64,000 nucleotides of DNA from Pontibacter deserti (GTDB taxonomy: Bacteria > Bacteroidota > Bacteroidia > Cytophagales > Hymenobacteraceae), in assembly GCF_023630255.1 (NCBI RefSeq), contig NZ_JALPRS010000001.1, positions 2,108,001 to 2,172,000 of the forward strand, written 5' to 3'. Position 1 is the first letter of the stretch, and every line of letters begins with the position of its first letter. The translations under genes and the position numbers were made by a program. Of the stretch, positions 18,409 to 26,425 are shown one piece after another. The notes beneath the pieces were generated by a model that ran no database searches, was not told the origin of the DNA, and worked only from the letters and a program-made list of their open reading frames with translations.

Positions 18409-20316
18409 TTATCTGTTCACAACTATACCCAGCAGGTTGCCGAGCTCTTTATAGTAGGTATTAAGCGTGATGATCAGGTTCAGCACCCGATCTACCTCCT
18501 GTGGATCAGTAACCAAGCGGAGCTTTTCTCTTTCCTTTTTCAGCAGGATTTCGGCGTTTCTCCATTTCAGGCGCAGTACGGCGCGTTCGGCACCATAAGG
18601 TAGTAAGTCGGTTTCGGTAGGTACAAATACCTGGTGGGTTGCCCAGTTATGACTCAGCTCGTAAGGCTCTGATAAAAGTGAAACAGCTTCTGTCCGGATC
18701 GCTTCGTTCGGGTAAGTAATAAAGTCTTGGGCAGTTGGCAGGTTACCGTTACTCAGGCTGTCTTTTACTATCCCGATGATCTGGACATACAGCGGAGTTA
18801 CAAACTCAATATCATCGAGCTGGTCCAGCATGTATTGGCTGGTGGTAATGCCATCTTCCAGTTCCTGGTCCGGGTAGTGCAGGATCATGCGCACAATCTC
18901 GCGCTCATAACGCTTCAGCACATCCGCATCCGAGGCTTCCTCTTCCGGCTCCGGAACAATTGGTTGTGGTGTATAGGTGTCCTGGTTCCCAGCTTTTTGC
19001 TGTTGCTGGCGGTCCTGCAGGTGTATTTTGTTGTACTCTGATATCAGTACCTGCTCATCGATATCGAATATCAGGCTGGTGCTCTGGAAGAATACAGTAC
19101 GCTTTATCGAATCCGGGATCTTGGCGATAGTTGTTACGATCTCACGTATCGCTTCAGCTTTCTTTATAGGGTTGCCTTTGGCTTCCTCGGCGAACAGGCT
19201 AGACTTGTAGGAGATAAAATCCTGGGCATTATCTTTTACATAAGCCTTGAAAGCCGTATCGCCTACTTTTTGGATATAAGAGTCCGGGTCCTCACCTTCC
19301 GGGAAAGTAACCACCTGCACGTTAAGGCCCTGCTCAAGTATAAGATCTATACCACGCAACGAGGCTTTTATACCTGCCGCATCGCCATCATACAGCACTG
19401 TAATGTTATGTGTATAGCGCGCAATCAGCTTTATCTGCCCTTCGGTAAGCGATGTACCCGACGAGGCCACCACATTCTCTATACCACCCTGGTGCAGCGA
19501 AATTACATCCAGGTAACCTTCCACCAGGTAGCACATGTCTTGCATGCGCATGGCCTGCTTCGCCTGAAACAAACCATACAGCACATTGCTTTTATGGTAG
19601 ATTTCAGACTCAGGTGAGTTAAGATACTTCGGACTTTTCTTGTCGTTGGACTTAAGCGTACGGGCACCAAAACCTACCACCCTCCCCGACACGTTATGGA
19701 TCGGGAACATGACACGTGCTCTGAACCTGTCGTAGCGTTTGTCTTCCTTAACTATAGTTAGCCCGGTAGCTTCTAAATATTTTTGCTTGTACCCCTCTTT
19801 TAAGGCAGCATCTGTTAAATCAGACCAAGCTTCTAAACTATAGCCCAGCTCAAACTTCTTTATAGTTGCCGCGCTCATGCCCCGTTGCTTCAGGTACGAC
19901 TGGCCTATACTTCCTTCTTCGTGGTTAAAAAGCCTGTGCTGGTAGTGCTTGTTGGCAAACTCCGAAACTATAAATAAGCTGTCGCGCTCGCTTTGCTCGT
20001 GGCTATATTCATTTGTTTCTTCTTCCGGTACTTCAATGCCATACTTTTTGGCCAGGTGCTTCAGGGCCTCCGGAAAGCTGGCACCTTCCACATCCATAAT
20101 AAACTGCACTGAATTACCGGCCTTGCCGCAGCCAAAGCACTTGTAAATGCCTTTAGCCGGCGAAACAGAAAAAGAAGGAGACTTTTCGTGGTGAAAGGGG
20201 CAGCAGGCCCACATGTTCTGCCCTTTTTTCTTCAGAGAAACATAATCCCCCACTACCTCTACTATATCGGCCTGGAGAATTATCTGATCAACGGTTTCTT
20301 TTGGAATAAGGGACAT
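18409..20316 (-). CDS. dnaG: DNA primase DnaG
   Basis: A 635-residue primase that makes RNA primers at replication forks. The N-terminal CHC2 zinc finger is visible (CPFHHEKSPSFSVSP, then YKCFGCGKAGN, about 39-65). The TOPRIM domain contains YLVEGYLDVISLHQGG and, further on, VLYDGDAAGIKASLRG. The helicase-interacting C-terminal region is helical, and the length is usual. It is not embedded in the rpsU-dnaG-rpoD macromolecular synthesis operon known from proteobacteria; here it stands alone behind its own promoter box. Confidence 0.97.
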   Translation of the reverse strand: MSLIPKETVDQIILQADIVEVVGDYVSLKKKGQNMWACCPFHHEKSPSFSVSPAKGIYKCFGCGKAGNSVQFIMDVEGASFPEALKHLAKKYGIEVPEEETNEYSHEQSERDSLFIVSEFANKHYQHRLFNHEEGSIGQSYLKQRGMSAATIKKFELGYSLEAWSDLTDAALKEGYKQKYLEATGLTIVKEDKRYDRFRARVMFPIHNVSGRVVGFGARTLKSNDKKSPKYLNSPESEIYHKSNVLYGLFQAKQAMRMQDMCYLVEGYLDVISLHQGGIENVVASSGTSLTEGQIKLIARYTHNITVLYDGDAAGIKASLRGIDLILEQGLNVQVVTFPEGEDPDSYIQKVGDTAFKAYVKDNAQDFISYKSSLFAEEAKGNPIKKAEAIREIVTTIAKIPDSIKRTVFFQSTSLIFDIDEQVLISEYNKIHLQDRQQQQKAGNQDTYTPQPIVPEPEEEASDADVLKRYEREIVRMILHYPDQELEDGITTSQYMLDQLDDIEFVTPLYVQIIGIVKDSLSNGNLPTAQDFITYPNEAIRTEAVSLLSEPYELSHNWATHQVFVPTETDLLPYGAERAVLRLKWRNAEILLKKEREKLRLVTDPQEVDRVLNLIITLNTYYKELGNLLGIVVNR

Positions 20317-20338
20317 GGTACTACACTTTGCGGAACAA

Positions 20339-20346
20339 CAAAGATA
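20339..20346 (-). promoter_or_regulatory. Candidate -7 box for dnaG
   Basis: The minus strand reads TATCTTTG, matching TAnnTTTG, 23 bp upstream of the dnaG start codon. This predicts a short leader. Confidence 0.5.
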
Positions 20347-20353
20347 AGGATTT

Positions 20354-20370
20354 GTCTGAATCAGGATTTA
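20354..20370 (+). repeat. Short dispersed intergenic repeat, remnant
   Basis: GTCTGAATCAGGATTTA here resembles GTCTGAACCAGGATTTTCAG at 23179. Both lie just outside genes. It looks like a decayed copy of a short intergenic repeat. Confidence 0.4.
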
Positions 20371-20473
20371 CAATATTACCAGATGAGCAGGTTTTTGTAG
20401 AAATAAAATTCTATACTTCTTCTCATTGCCTCATCTCCAAATTTCCACATTTCCACATCTTCAAATTACCTAC

Positions 20474-21004
20474 TCAGCTACTCACCAAAGTCTGGTATAG
20501 TTTATAGTTTTCTTCATCGAAGCACACGAACAGTACCTGGTCTATTATGGAATCAGTATTTTCGTCGAAGTAGTTCTTAACAGCCTGCACGGCTACGGCA
20601 GCAGCTTTGTCTTTGGGATAACCATACACGCCCGTGCTGATATTTGGAAAGGCTATACTTGTCAGTTTATTTGCATCGGCGAGGTGGAGGCTGCTTTTAT
20701 AGCAGTTGGCCAGTAGCTCCGGCTCCCCATCATTACCACCATGCCACACTGGCCCTACTGTGTGTATTACATACTTTGCAGGCAGGTTTCCTGCTGTTGT
20801 TATTACTGCCTCGCCGGTGGGGCATTCGCCTTGCCTAGCCCGTATGGCTTTACATTCTTCCAGTATGGCAGGCCCGCCAGCCCGGTGTATGGCGCCATCC
20901 ACGCCGCCGCCACCTAACAGGCTGCTGTTGGCTGCATTAACTATAGCATCGGATTTTATTTTGGTAATATCGCCAAGTATAACTTCCAGTCTGGTGTTGT
21001 CCAT
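20474..21004 (-). CDS. Macrodomain protein, probable O-acetyl-ADP-ribose deacetylase
   Basis: A 176-residue single macrodomain. [20 protein letters not shown] and [19 protein letters not shown] form the ADP-ribose pocket. The pattern NAAN...[14 protein letters not shown] is that of the MacroD/YmdB class, which hydrolyses O-acetyl-ADP-ribose and mono-ADP-ribosyl esters. [14 protein letters not shown] is the second pocket loop. The frame opens at 21028, but [14 protein letters not shown] from 21004 fits the family. It lies 33 bp downstream of a lipoprotein gene on the same strand, so co-transcription is possible. Confidence 0.93.
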   Translation of the reverse strand: MDNTRLEVILGDITKIKSDAIVNAANSSLLGGGGVDGAIHRAGGPAILEECKAIRARQGECPTGEAVITTAGNLPAKYVIHTVGPVWHGGNDGEPELLANCYKSSLHLADANKLTSIAFPNISTGVYGYPKDKAAAVAVQAVKNYFDENTDSIIDQVLFVCFDEENYKLYQTLVSS

Positions 21005-21037
21005 GTTGCTTTTAGCTAGTGTACGCAAGTATAGCTT

Positions 21038-21538
21038 TTAATTGCCAACCCAGGTATAAATCAGTTCTGCTTCATCTTTCGACTTTATAACAAGCTTTTT
21101 CCTCTCCACCCGGAATTCGGTAGCACGGGTAAGCTGTTGCAGGTAATATTCATCAAATTGCTTATAGTTGTCCAGCAGCACATCTTCAGTTACCTGTAAG
21201 GGCCCCACATCCAGGTAACCATCTTCATCTTTGGTATTAAAAGAGGCTGTTCCGGTAAAGCTGCCTGATAAGATATTACCGGTCACTGTATTGCTGCCAC
21301 TCTTAAGCTGATTGCTGGAAAAACTCTCCGGAGCAAATGCAATCTGAACATGAATTACATCGGTGGGTGGCACAACGGTTTTATAAGGATCTTCTATGCG
21401 GAGTAACTCCCATTTTCCGGGAAGTATACCAGGTCTGTCTGATTTATTTTCTTCCAGATTTAAACAGGAATTAATGACCATAATGCTGAGAAGCAGGCCC
21501 AGCAGTTGCAGAAAAAGTAAGGTGTGATCTGTTTTCAT
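21038..21538 (-). CDS. Small lipoprotein, lipocalin-like, unknown function
   Basis: A 166-residue protein starting at the ATG at 21538 (an upstream start at 21571 would add 11 residues ahead of the signal peptide). The hydrophobic signal ends in the lipobox MVINSC. The mature part begins with PGKWELLRIEDP, the W-x-L opening seen in many Bacteroidota lipocalin-like or META-type lipoproteins, and continues in alternating beta strands. No named family can be claimed. The next gene on the strand is the macrodomain gene, 33 bp away. Confidence 0.75.
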   Translation of the reverse strand: MKTDHTLLFLQLLGLLLSIMVINSCLNLEENKSDRPGILPGKWELLRIEDPYKTVVPPTDVIHVQIAFAPESFSSNQLKSGSNTVTGNILSGSFTGTASFNTKDEDGYLDVGPLQVTEDVLLDNYKQFDEYYLQQLTRATEFRVERKKLVIKSKDEAELIYTWVGN

Positions 21539-21694
21539 AGTAAGGTAGCATGTTAACTCTTTTATTCTCAAGAGCTTTTTCTCCTAACGATGGTTGCAGA
21601 AAGAATTGTATATACCTTTTTAAACTTGCTAAACTAAGTAGCTCCTGCCCTGTTTACTATAGGAATAGAGCCTGCATCAGAATAATTTTGTTTG

Positions 21695-21702
21695 TATCTT
21701 TG
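21695..21702 (+). promoter_or_regulatory. Candidate -7 box for mrp-nifU operon
   Basis: TATCTTTG, a close match to TAnnTTTG within the typical context TTTGTATCTTTGCA, 33 bp before the mrp start codon. No clear -33 TTG is seen at the usual distance. Confidence 0.55.
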
Positions 21703-21735
21703 CAGCATAATTAAGCGCTGGCTTTAAATACGATT

Positions 21736-22839
21736 ATGGCTATTACAAAAGAAGATATATTAAAAGCCCTTAGCTATGTGGAGGAACCGGATCTGGGCAA
21801 AGACCTGGTTACGCTTAACATGGTGGAGGACGTACAGGTAGATGGCAAGAATGTAAGCTTCACGGTTATACTTACTACGCCTGCCTGCCCTTTAAAGGAC
21901 CTGATCCGGAACGCCTGCGAACGTGCCATCCATACCATGGTTGATAAGGATGCAACCGTTACGGTTAACATGACCTCCCGCGTTACTACTGCCCGCACCG
22001 ATAATGCTGCCGTAGTTGGTGGTGTTAAAAACATTATTGCAGTAGCATCTGGTAAAGGTGGCGTGGGTAAATCTACGGTTACAACAAACCTGGCTATTGG
22101 CCTGGCGCAGTCTGGTGCAAAGGTTGGTCTGATAGATGCGGATATTTATGGTCCTTCGGTGCCAACTATGTTTGGCGTAGAAGAAGAGCGCCCGCGCATG
22201 ATCCAGGGCGACCACGGAAAGAACTATATTGTTCCGGTTGAGAAGTATGGCATTAAAATGATGTCTATTGGCTTTTTAACTCCGGCTGATGGCGCTGTAA
22301 TCTGGCGTGGCCCAATGGCAAGCTCTGCCCTGAAGCAGTTTATTTCAGATGTGGACTGGGGTGACCTGGATTACCTGCTGATCGATCTTCCACCAGGAAC
22401 CTCTGATATACACCTGACAATGGTGCAGGCTTTACCGGTAACAGGTGCAGTTATAGTTACTACGCCACAAAAAGTTGCCTTAGCCGATGCCATGAAAGGT
22501 TTGCAGATGTTCCGTCAGCCACAGATTAACGTACCTGTATTAGGTGTGGTAGAGAATATGGCTTACTTTACGCCTGCAGAACTTCCTGAAAATAAATACT
22601 ACATCTTCGGGCAAGGTGGCGGTAAAGACCTGGCTGATAAATACGAAGTGCCGCTTTTAGGTCAGATTCCGATCGTACAAAGCATACGTGAGAGCGGCGA
22701 CGCCGGAACTCCTGTGGTTTTACAGAACGATTCTCCTGCTTCCGGTGTTTTCAAAGAGTTAGCCCAGGCTGTAGCACAACAGGTATCTGTTCGTAATGCA
22801 ACCATAGGCAAAACACAACCTGTAGAAATTAAAAGCTAA
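21736..22839 (+). CDS. Mrp/NBP35-type Fe-S carrier ATPase
   Basis: A 367-residue cytoplasmic protein. The N-terminal DUF59/MIP18 domain covers residues ~1-85 and a deviant Walker A, GKGGVGKST, lies at about 107. LIDADIYGPSVPTMFG and LIDLPPGTSDIHL are the other Mrp blocks. These ATPases carry or insert Fe-S clusters. Canonical ApbC/Mrp proteins have a CxxC after the ENM motif; here the stretch reads ENMAYFTPAELPENKYY with no cysteine pair, so cluster binding must use other residues or a partner. The NifU-like gene 6 bp downstream supplies a CxxC. The start ATG is supported by the promoter box upstream. Confidence 0.93.
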   Translation: MAITKEDILKALSYVEEPDLGKDLVTLNMVEDVQVDGKNVSFTVILTTPACPLKDLIRNACERAIHTMVDKDATVTVNMTSRVTTARTDNAAVVGGVKNIIAVASGKGGVGKSTVTTNLAIGLAQSGAKVGLIDADIYGPSVPTMFGVEEERPRMIQGDHGKNYIVPVEKYGIKMMSIGFLTPADGAVIWRGPMASSALKQFISDVDWGDLDYLLIDLPPGTSDIHLTMVQALPVTGAVIVTTPQKVALADAMKGLQMFRQPQINVPVLGVVENMAYFTPAELPENKYYIFGQGGGKDLADKYEVPLLGQIPIVQSIRESGDAGTPVVLQNDSPASGVFKELAQAVAQQVSVRNATIGKTQPVEIKS

Positions 22840-22845
22840 CGATAT

Positions 22846-23115
22846 ATGGCAGCCATTAACGTAGACGAAAACTTCCTGCTCCGCATAGAGAGTGCATTAG
22901 ACCAGATCAGACCATACCTGGAGGCAGATGGCGGCAACGTAAAAGTGCTGGAAGTAACTGAAGATATGGTGTTGCGACTGGAATTGCTGGGCGCCTGCGG
23001 CTCCTGCCCTATGTCTACCATGACGCTGAAAGCTGGTGTAGAGCAATCAGTTCTACGGGCAATTCCTGAGATTAAAGCCGTTGAAGCTGTAAATCTTACT
23101 CCGATAGGCGGATAA
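22846..23115 (+). CDS. NifU C-terminal (Nfu) domain protein
   Basis: An 89-residue protein consisting only of the Nfu domain. IRPYLEADGGNVKVLEV is the family opening and GACGSCPMSTMTLK carries the CxxC that binds a 4Fe-4S cluster for delivery to apo-proteins. It is in an operon with mrp, separated by 6 bp, which strongly suggests that the two act in the same Fe-S delivery step. It ends at a strong terminator. Confidence 0.95.
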   Translation: MAAINVDENFLLRIESALDQIRPYLEADGGNVKVLEVTEDMVLRLELLGACGSCPMSTMTLKAGVEQSVLRAIPEIKAVEAVNLTPIGG

Positions 23116-23142
23116 AAATAAATAACGTTGTTATACTTTGTG

Positions 23143-23177
23143 CAGCCTTGGCTTAAATAAGCCAGGGCTGTTTTTTT
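23143..23177 (+). terminator. Terminator after mrp-nifU operon
   Basis: A GC-rich hairpin (CAGCC..GGCTTA / AAGCC..GGGCTG, one bulge) followed by T7, 28 bp past the nifU stop. Confidence 0.82.
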
Positions 23178-23178
23178 G

Positions 23179-23217
23179 TCTGAACCAGGATTTTCAGGAT
23201 TAATGGATTAACAGGGT
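23179..23217 (+). repeat. Short dispersed intergenic repeat
   Basis: GTCTGAACCAGGATTTTCAG then GATTAATGGATTAACAGGG, an internally repetitive run (AGGATT / GGATTA units). A shorter relative lies at 20354 and traces occur at 62331. This kind of sequence is familiar from intergenic regions of Bacteroidota genomes. Confidence 0.45.
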
Positions 23218-23370
23218 TTACCCCTTCCCGACCTTCCCCTTTTAAAGAGGGCCCCTACCCCCAGAACAGGGGAAGGAGTTTAATAAGACCTCGTAGCGTG
23301 CGCAGCTCCTACGAGCGTCTGGACTGTAGTTTCATATTTGCCGCTGCACTAACCCTTGCCTGCGCCTTTA

Positions 23371-23912
23371 CCTCACCCCAACCCTCTCCTAAAAACTGGA
23401 GAGGGAGCTTTAACTGCTTAATTTGTCATTTCGACCAGCGGGAGAAATATGGGTGCTGTAGTTACTGTAATAACATCCCCCTGCCCCCTTCAAAGGGGGA
23501 CTTTCTACTAAGCTATAATTGCGAGTATAGTTTTATAGTTACAGTCCATGAACGGACAAGTCACGACCTGTTCCTACGGAATTACATTGCTGAAAAAACG
23601 ATGCAACAATACTATTTCAAATTATAGCTTAAGCAGTAGCTATCGAACTGATCACAGTCTTTGGGTTGAGCGCCTTTGATTTGTTGCGGTGCCGAAGGCA
23701 GCTCGAGCTTAAGCGAGAGCAGCTTCAAATCAGCAGCGCGATGCCCAAAGACGAGGCCTCGCGGTGGTGAGCGCACCAAAGCTGGAAATGAAACGATAGG
23801 TTTGTAGAACTCCCAAGATTAGAAGTAGCTATAAAAGTATAGTTTGTTTCAAAAAGTACAGGCAGTAACTATAAGCTGAAATAGATTTCTCGCAACACTC
23901 GAAATGACAAAT
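23371..23912. repeat. Composite structured intergenic element, copy A
   Basis: This is the main content of the 865-bp gene-free gap 23116-23980. In order it holds: hairpin 1, CCCTCTCC (23382-23389) / GGAGAGGG (23398-23405); a left terminal repeat (23421-23448); hairpin 2, a CCCCCT...AGGGGG stem near 23475-23493; hairpin 3, GGACAAGT / ACCTGTTCC (23554-23574); then the structured core 23657-23777 with nested helices 23657-23665/23744-23752 and 23670-23683/23726-23739; a conserved tail to about 23870; and a right terminal repeat (23885-23912). The two 28-nt terminal repeats are inverted and match at 22 positions. The same modules recur in the same order near 31.2-31.7 and 59.0-59.5 kb. A 109-codon open frame at 23298-23627 crosses hairpins and is not credible as a gene. 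Confidence 0.75.
23657..23777. ncRNA. Structured core of repeat copy A (candidate RNA or ssDNA fold)
   Basis: The outer helix GTCTTTGGG (23657-23665) pairs with CCCAAAGAC (23744-23752). The inner helix, starting GCGC (23670), pairs 12 of 14 positions with 23726-23739. GGTGC (23688-23692) could pair with GCACC (23773-23777) as a pseudoknot. Compensatory changes in the other copies support the helices. Whether it is transcribed is unknown. Confidence 0.5.
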
Positions 23913-23946
23913 TAACAATCAACTTTCTCATCCGTATCAAAATAAC

Positions 23947-23954
23947 TATATTTG
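23947..23954 (+). promoter_or_regulatory. Candidate -7 box for fumarylacetoacetase gene
   Basis: TATATTTG (TAnnTTTG) 26 bp upstream of the ATG at 23981, just outside the right end of repeat copy A. Confidence 0.45.
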
Positions 23955-23980
23955 CCTACCTATTCTTACTACACAGCACT

Positions 23981-25252
23981 ATGTTAAAAGCCAACGACCC
24001 ATCCCTGCATTCATGGATAGAGATTGCGCCGAACAGCGATTTCCCGATACAAAACCTCCCATTCGGTATTTTTGAAACCGACGACAGAGACCCACGCGTG
24101 GGCGTTGCCATTGGCGACTATGTACTGGATCTGCTGGCAGTGGCAAGGCTTAACTTTTTTGAGCTGATCGACATTGACCCGAATGTATTTCACAGGCCTT
24201 ACCTGAACGATTTTATTGCCTTAGGTAAGCCAACCTGGCGCGCGGTTCGCAACCGTGTGTCTGCCTTACTTCGCAATGATAACGATGAGATTAGCCGAAG
24301 CAGCGACCTGATAGATAAGTGCCTGGTAAAACAGAGCCAGGCACGTATGCTGATGCCGGTAAAAGTAGGAAACTACACCGATTTTTATTCCAGCATTGAG
24401 CATGCAACAAATGTGGGCACCATGTTCCGTGACCCTAAAAATGCATTGTTGCCAAACTGGAAACACATCCCGATTGGGTATCATGGTCGTGCCTCCTCTA
24501 TTGTTGTATCGGGCACAGATATACGCAGACCAAACGGCCAGACCAAGGCTCCTGATGCTGATGCTCCAACTTTTGGCCCTACCCGCCTGCTGGACTTTGA
24601 ACTGGAAGTTGCATTTATTACCGGTAAAGAAACCAAACTTGGCGAAAGTATAACTCCGAACGAAGCAGATAACTATATTTTTGGTTTAGTGCTTTTCAAC
24701 GACTGGTCGGCCAGGGACATGCAAACCTGGGAATATGTGCCACTGGGGCCATTCCTGGCTAAGAGTTTTGCCTCTTCCATTTCTCCCTGGGTAGTTACCC
24801 TAGATGCGCTGGAGCCATTCAAAGTGAAAGGCCCTGTTCAGGATCCGAGGCCACTGCCTTACCTGGAGTTTTCGGGTAACCACAACTACGACATTAACCT
24901 TGAAGTGCTGATACAACCGGAAGGAGGTAAAGAGACCAGCATCTGCCATTCCAACTTTAAGTACATGTACTGGAACATGAACCAGCAGCTGGCACACCAA
25001 AGCAGCAACGGCTGTAACATCCAGATTGGTGATATGTATGCTTCCGGAACTATAAGTGGCGCAGACAAAGGCTCTTATGGATCGATGCTGGAACTTACCT
25101 GGCGTGGTACACAACCTATACAATTAGCAGACGGCACCGAACGCAAATTCATCAACGATTACGACACCGTAATCATGCGTGGCTTTAGCGAGAAGAATGG
25201 TATCCGTATAGGTTTTGGTGAAGTGAAAGGCAAAGTACTTCCTGCCTTGTAA
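23981..25252 (+). CDS. Fumarylacetoacetase
   Basis: A 423-residue enzyme that hydrolyses fumarylacetoacetate to fumarate and acetoacetate, the last step of tyrosine/homogentisate breakdown. The N-terminal SH3-like domain contains FGIFETDDRDPRVGVAIGDY. The catalytic domain has DFYSSIEHATNVGTMFRD, the metal-ligand block DFELEVAFITGKE, and FNDWSARDMQTWEYVPLGPF. The length is that of the eukaryote-like FAH family, not the short FAHD proteins. No other tyrosine-degradation gene is next to it, though the flavin-reductase-like gene downstream is on the same strand beyond a terminator. Confidence 0.96.
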   Translation: MLKANDPSLHSWIEIAPNSDFPIQNLPFGIFETDDRDPRVGVAIGDYVLDLLAVARLNFFELIDIDPNVFHRPYLNDFIALGKPTWRAVRNRVSALLRNDNDEISRSSDLIDKCLVKQSQARMLMPVKVGNYTDFYSSIEHATNVGTMFRDPKNALLPNWKHIPIGYHGRASSIVVSGTDIRRPNGQTKAPDADAPTFGPTRLLDFELEVAFITGKETKLGESITPNEADNYIFGLVLFNDWSARDMQTWEYVPLGPFLAKSFASSISPWVVTLDALEPFKVKGPVQDPRPLPYLEFSGNHNYDINLEVLIQPEGGKETSICHSNFKYMYWNMNQQLAHQSSNGCNIQIGDMYASGTISGADKGSYGSMLELTWRGTQPIQLADGTERKFINDYDTVIMRGFSEKNGIRIGFGEVKGKVLPAL

Positions 25253-25276
25253 TACCGCATTTCTTAGACTTTACAT

Positions 25277-25320
25277 GTAAACTATAAAACCACTGCCCGG
25301 GCAGTGGTTTTATAGTTTAC
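25277..25320. terminator. 44-bp perfect palindrome, terminator
   Basis: Bases 25277-25298 and 25299-25320 are exact reverse complements, 22 bp each. The GC core CCACTGCCC/GGGCAGTGG is flanked by AAACTATAAAA/TTTTATAGTTT. It lies 25 bp past the fumarylacetoacetase stop. The arms extend far beyond what termination needs. Confidence 0.85.
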
Positions 25321-25403
25321 AGCGATTTTGCCCGCTTACCTGTTTAACCGTATATTAGCAGAACCAACCATAGATGCCATTAGCATCTCGAAAACTTTAC
25401 CAG

Positions 25404-26318
25404 ATGGCTTACAAAACCATAGATCCGCAGGACGTTAAAACTGCTGAAGTACATGCCCTGTTGTTAGGTGCTATTGCCCCACGCCCCATTGCCTTTGCCA
25501 GTACCACCGACCTGGAGGGAAACGTAAACCTGAGCCCCTTCAGCTTTTTTAACGTGTTCAGTGCCAAGCCGCCTATACTTGTTTTTTCTCCAGCCCGCCG
25601 CGTGCGCGACAATACCAGCAAGCATACACTGGAGAATGTAATGGTAACAAAGGAAGTGGTGATCAATATCGCCAACTATGAAATTGTAGAACAGATGTCG
25701 CTGGCAAGCACGGAGTATGACCGTGGCATAAATGAGTTCGTGAAGTCAGGCTTAACTCCCGAAGCATCTGTATTAATAGCTCCGCCACGTGTGAAGGAAG
25801 CACCAGTTTCGTTTGAATGCAAGGTAAATGATGTGATCAGTTTAGGGCCGGAAGGCGGTGCCGGTAACCTGGTGATTTGCGAAGTGCTGCTGATGCACAT
25901 TAACGAAGCCATACTTGATGAAAACGGAAAAATAGACCCTTACAAGCTGGATGGTGTAGCCCGTATGGGTGGAGATTATTACCTGCGTGCCAACGGCGAC
26001 TGCATCTTCGAACTCCCGAAACCGGTTAAGAATAAAGGTATTGGCATAGATATGTTACCGGAGCATATCCGGAACAGCGCTATACTTACCGGTAATAACC
26101 TGGCCCGGCTTGGTAACTCAGAAACGATACCTACACATGCTGAAGTTGAGGCATTTAAAGCTGTACCTATTGTTGCTTATACTTTAAACAAGTATAAAAA
26201 CGAACCAGCTATACTTCGTCAGGAGCTTGAGATGCTGGGCAAGAAACTTTTAGAAGATAACCAGGTGCAGGAAGCCTGGAAGGTGCTACTGATGACCCAA
26301 CATATACATTTGACATAG
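25404..26318 (+). CDS. Flavin reductase-like (FMN-binding split barrel) protein
   Basis: A 304-residue protein. IAPRPIAFASTTDLEGNVNL followed by SPFSFFNVFSAKPPILVFSP is the flavin-reductase-like domain opening, with the FMN-phosphate contact region around SPFS and NTSKHTLEN. The split-barrel domain covers about residues 1-200; the C-terminal ~100 residues are an extra helical part found in Bacteroidota homologues. An ATG at 25374 would add ten residues; MAYKTIDP from 25404 fits the family. Partner oxygenase and substrate are unknown. Confidence 0.88.
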   Translation: MAYKTIDPQDVKTAEVHALLLGAIAPRPIAFASTTDLEGNVNLSPFSFFNVFSAKPPILVFSPARRVRDNTSKHTLENVMVTKEVVINIANYEIVEQMSLASTEYDRGINEFVKSGLTPEASVLIAPPRVKEAPVSFECKVNDVISLGPEGGAGNLVICEVLLMHINEAILDENGKIDPYKLDGVARMGGDYYLRANGDCIFELPKPVKNKGIGIDMLPEHIRNSAILTGNNLARLGNSETIPTHAEVEAFKAVPIVAYTLNKYKNEPAILRQELEMLGKKLLEDNQVQEAWKVLLMTQHIHLT

Positions 26319-26346
26319 GACCCAGAGAAAAAAACTTTCAATTTCC

Positions 26347-26390
26347 CTATAAAGTATAAAACCCGCCAAGGCGGGTTTTATACTTTATAG
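26347..26390. terminator. Bidirectional terminator with long palindromic arms
   Basis: Perfect 21-bp arms (26347-26367 and 26370-26390) with a 2-nt centre. The core is ACCCGCC/GGCGGGT and the outer arms contain AAAGTATAAA/TTTATACTTT. It lies between the convergent flavin-reductase-like gene and ald. Confidence 0.85.
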
Positions 26391-26425
26391 TTTTGTCTTT
26401 AATCTTATATCTTACGTCCTGTGTC

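Noticed and set aside
23298..23627. Open frame of 109 codons in repeat copy A
   Set aside because: It runs through hairpins 1-3 and a terminal repeat, has no family resemblance and is not kept as a frame in copies B and C.
23371..23912. Repeat copy A as a full insertion sequence
   Set aside because: No transposase or other coding sequence is present between the inverted repeats; only a non-autonomous element is possible.
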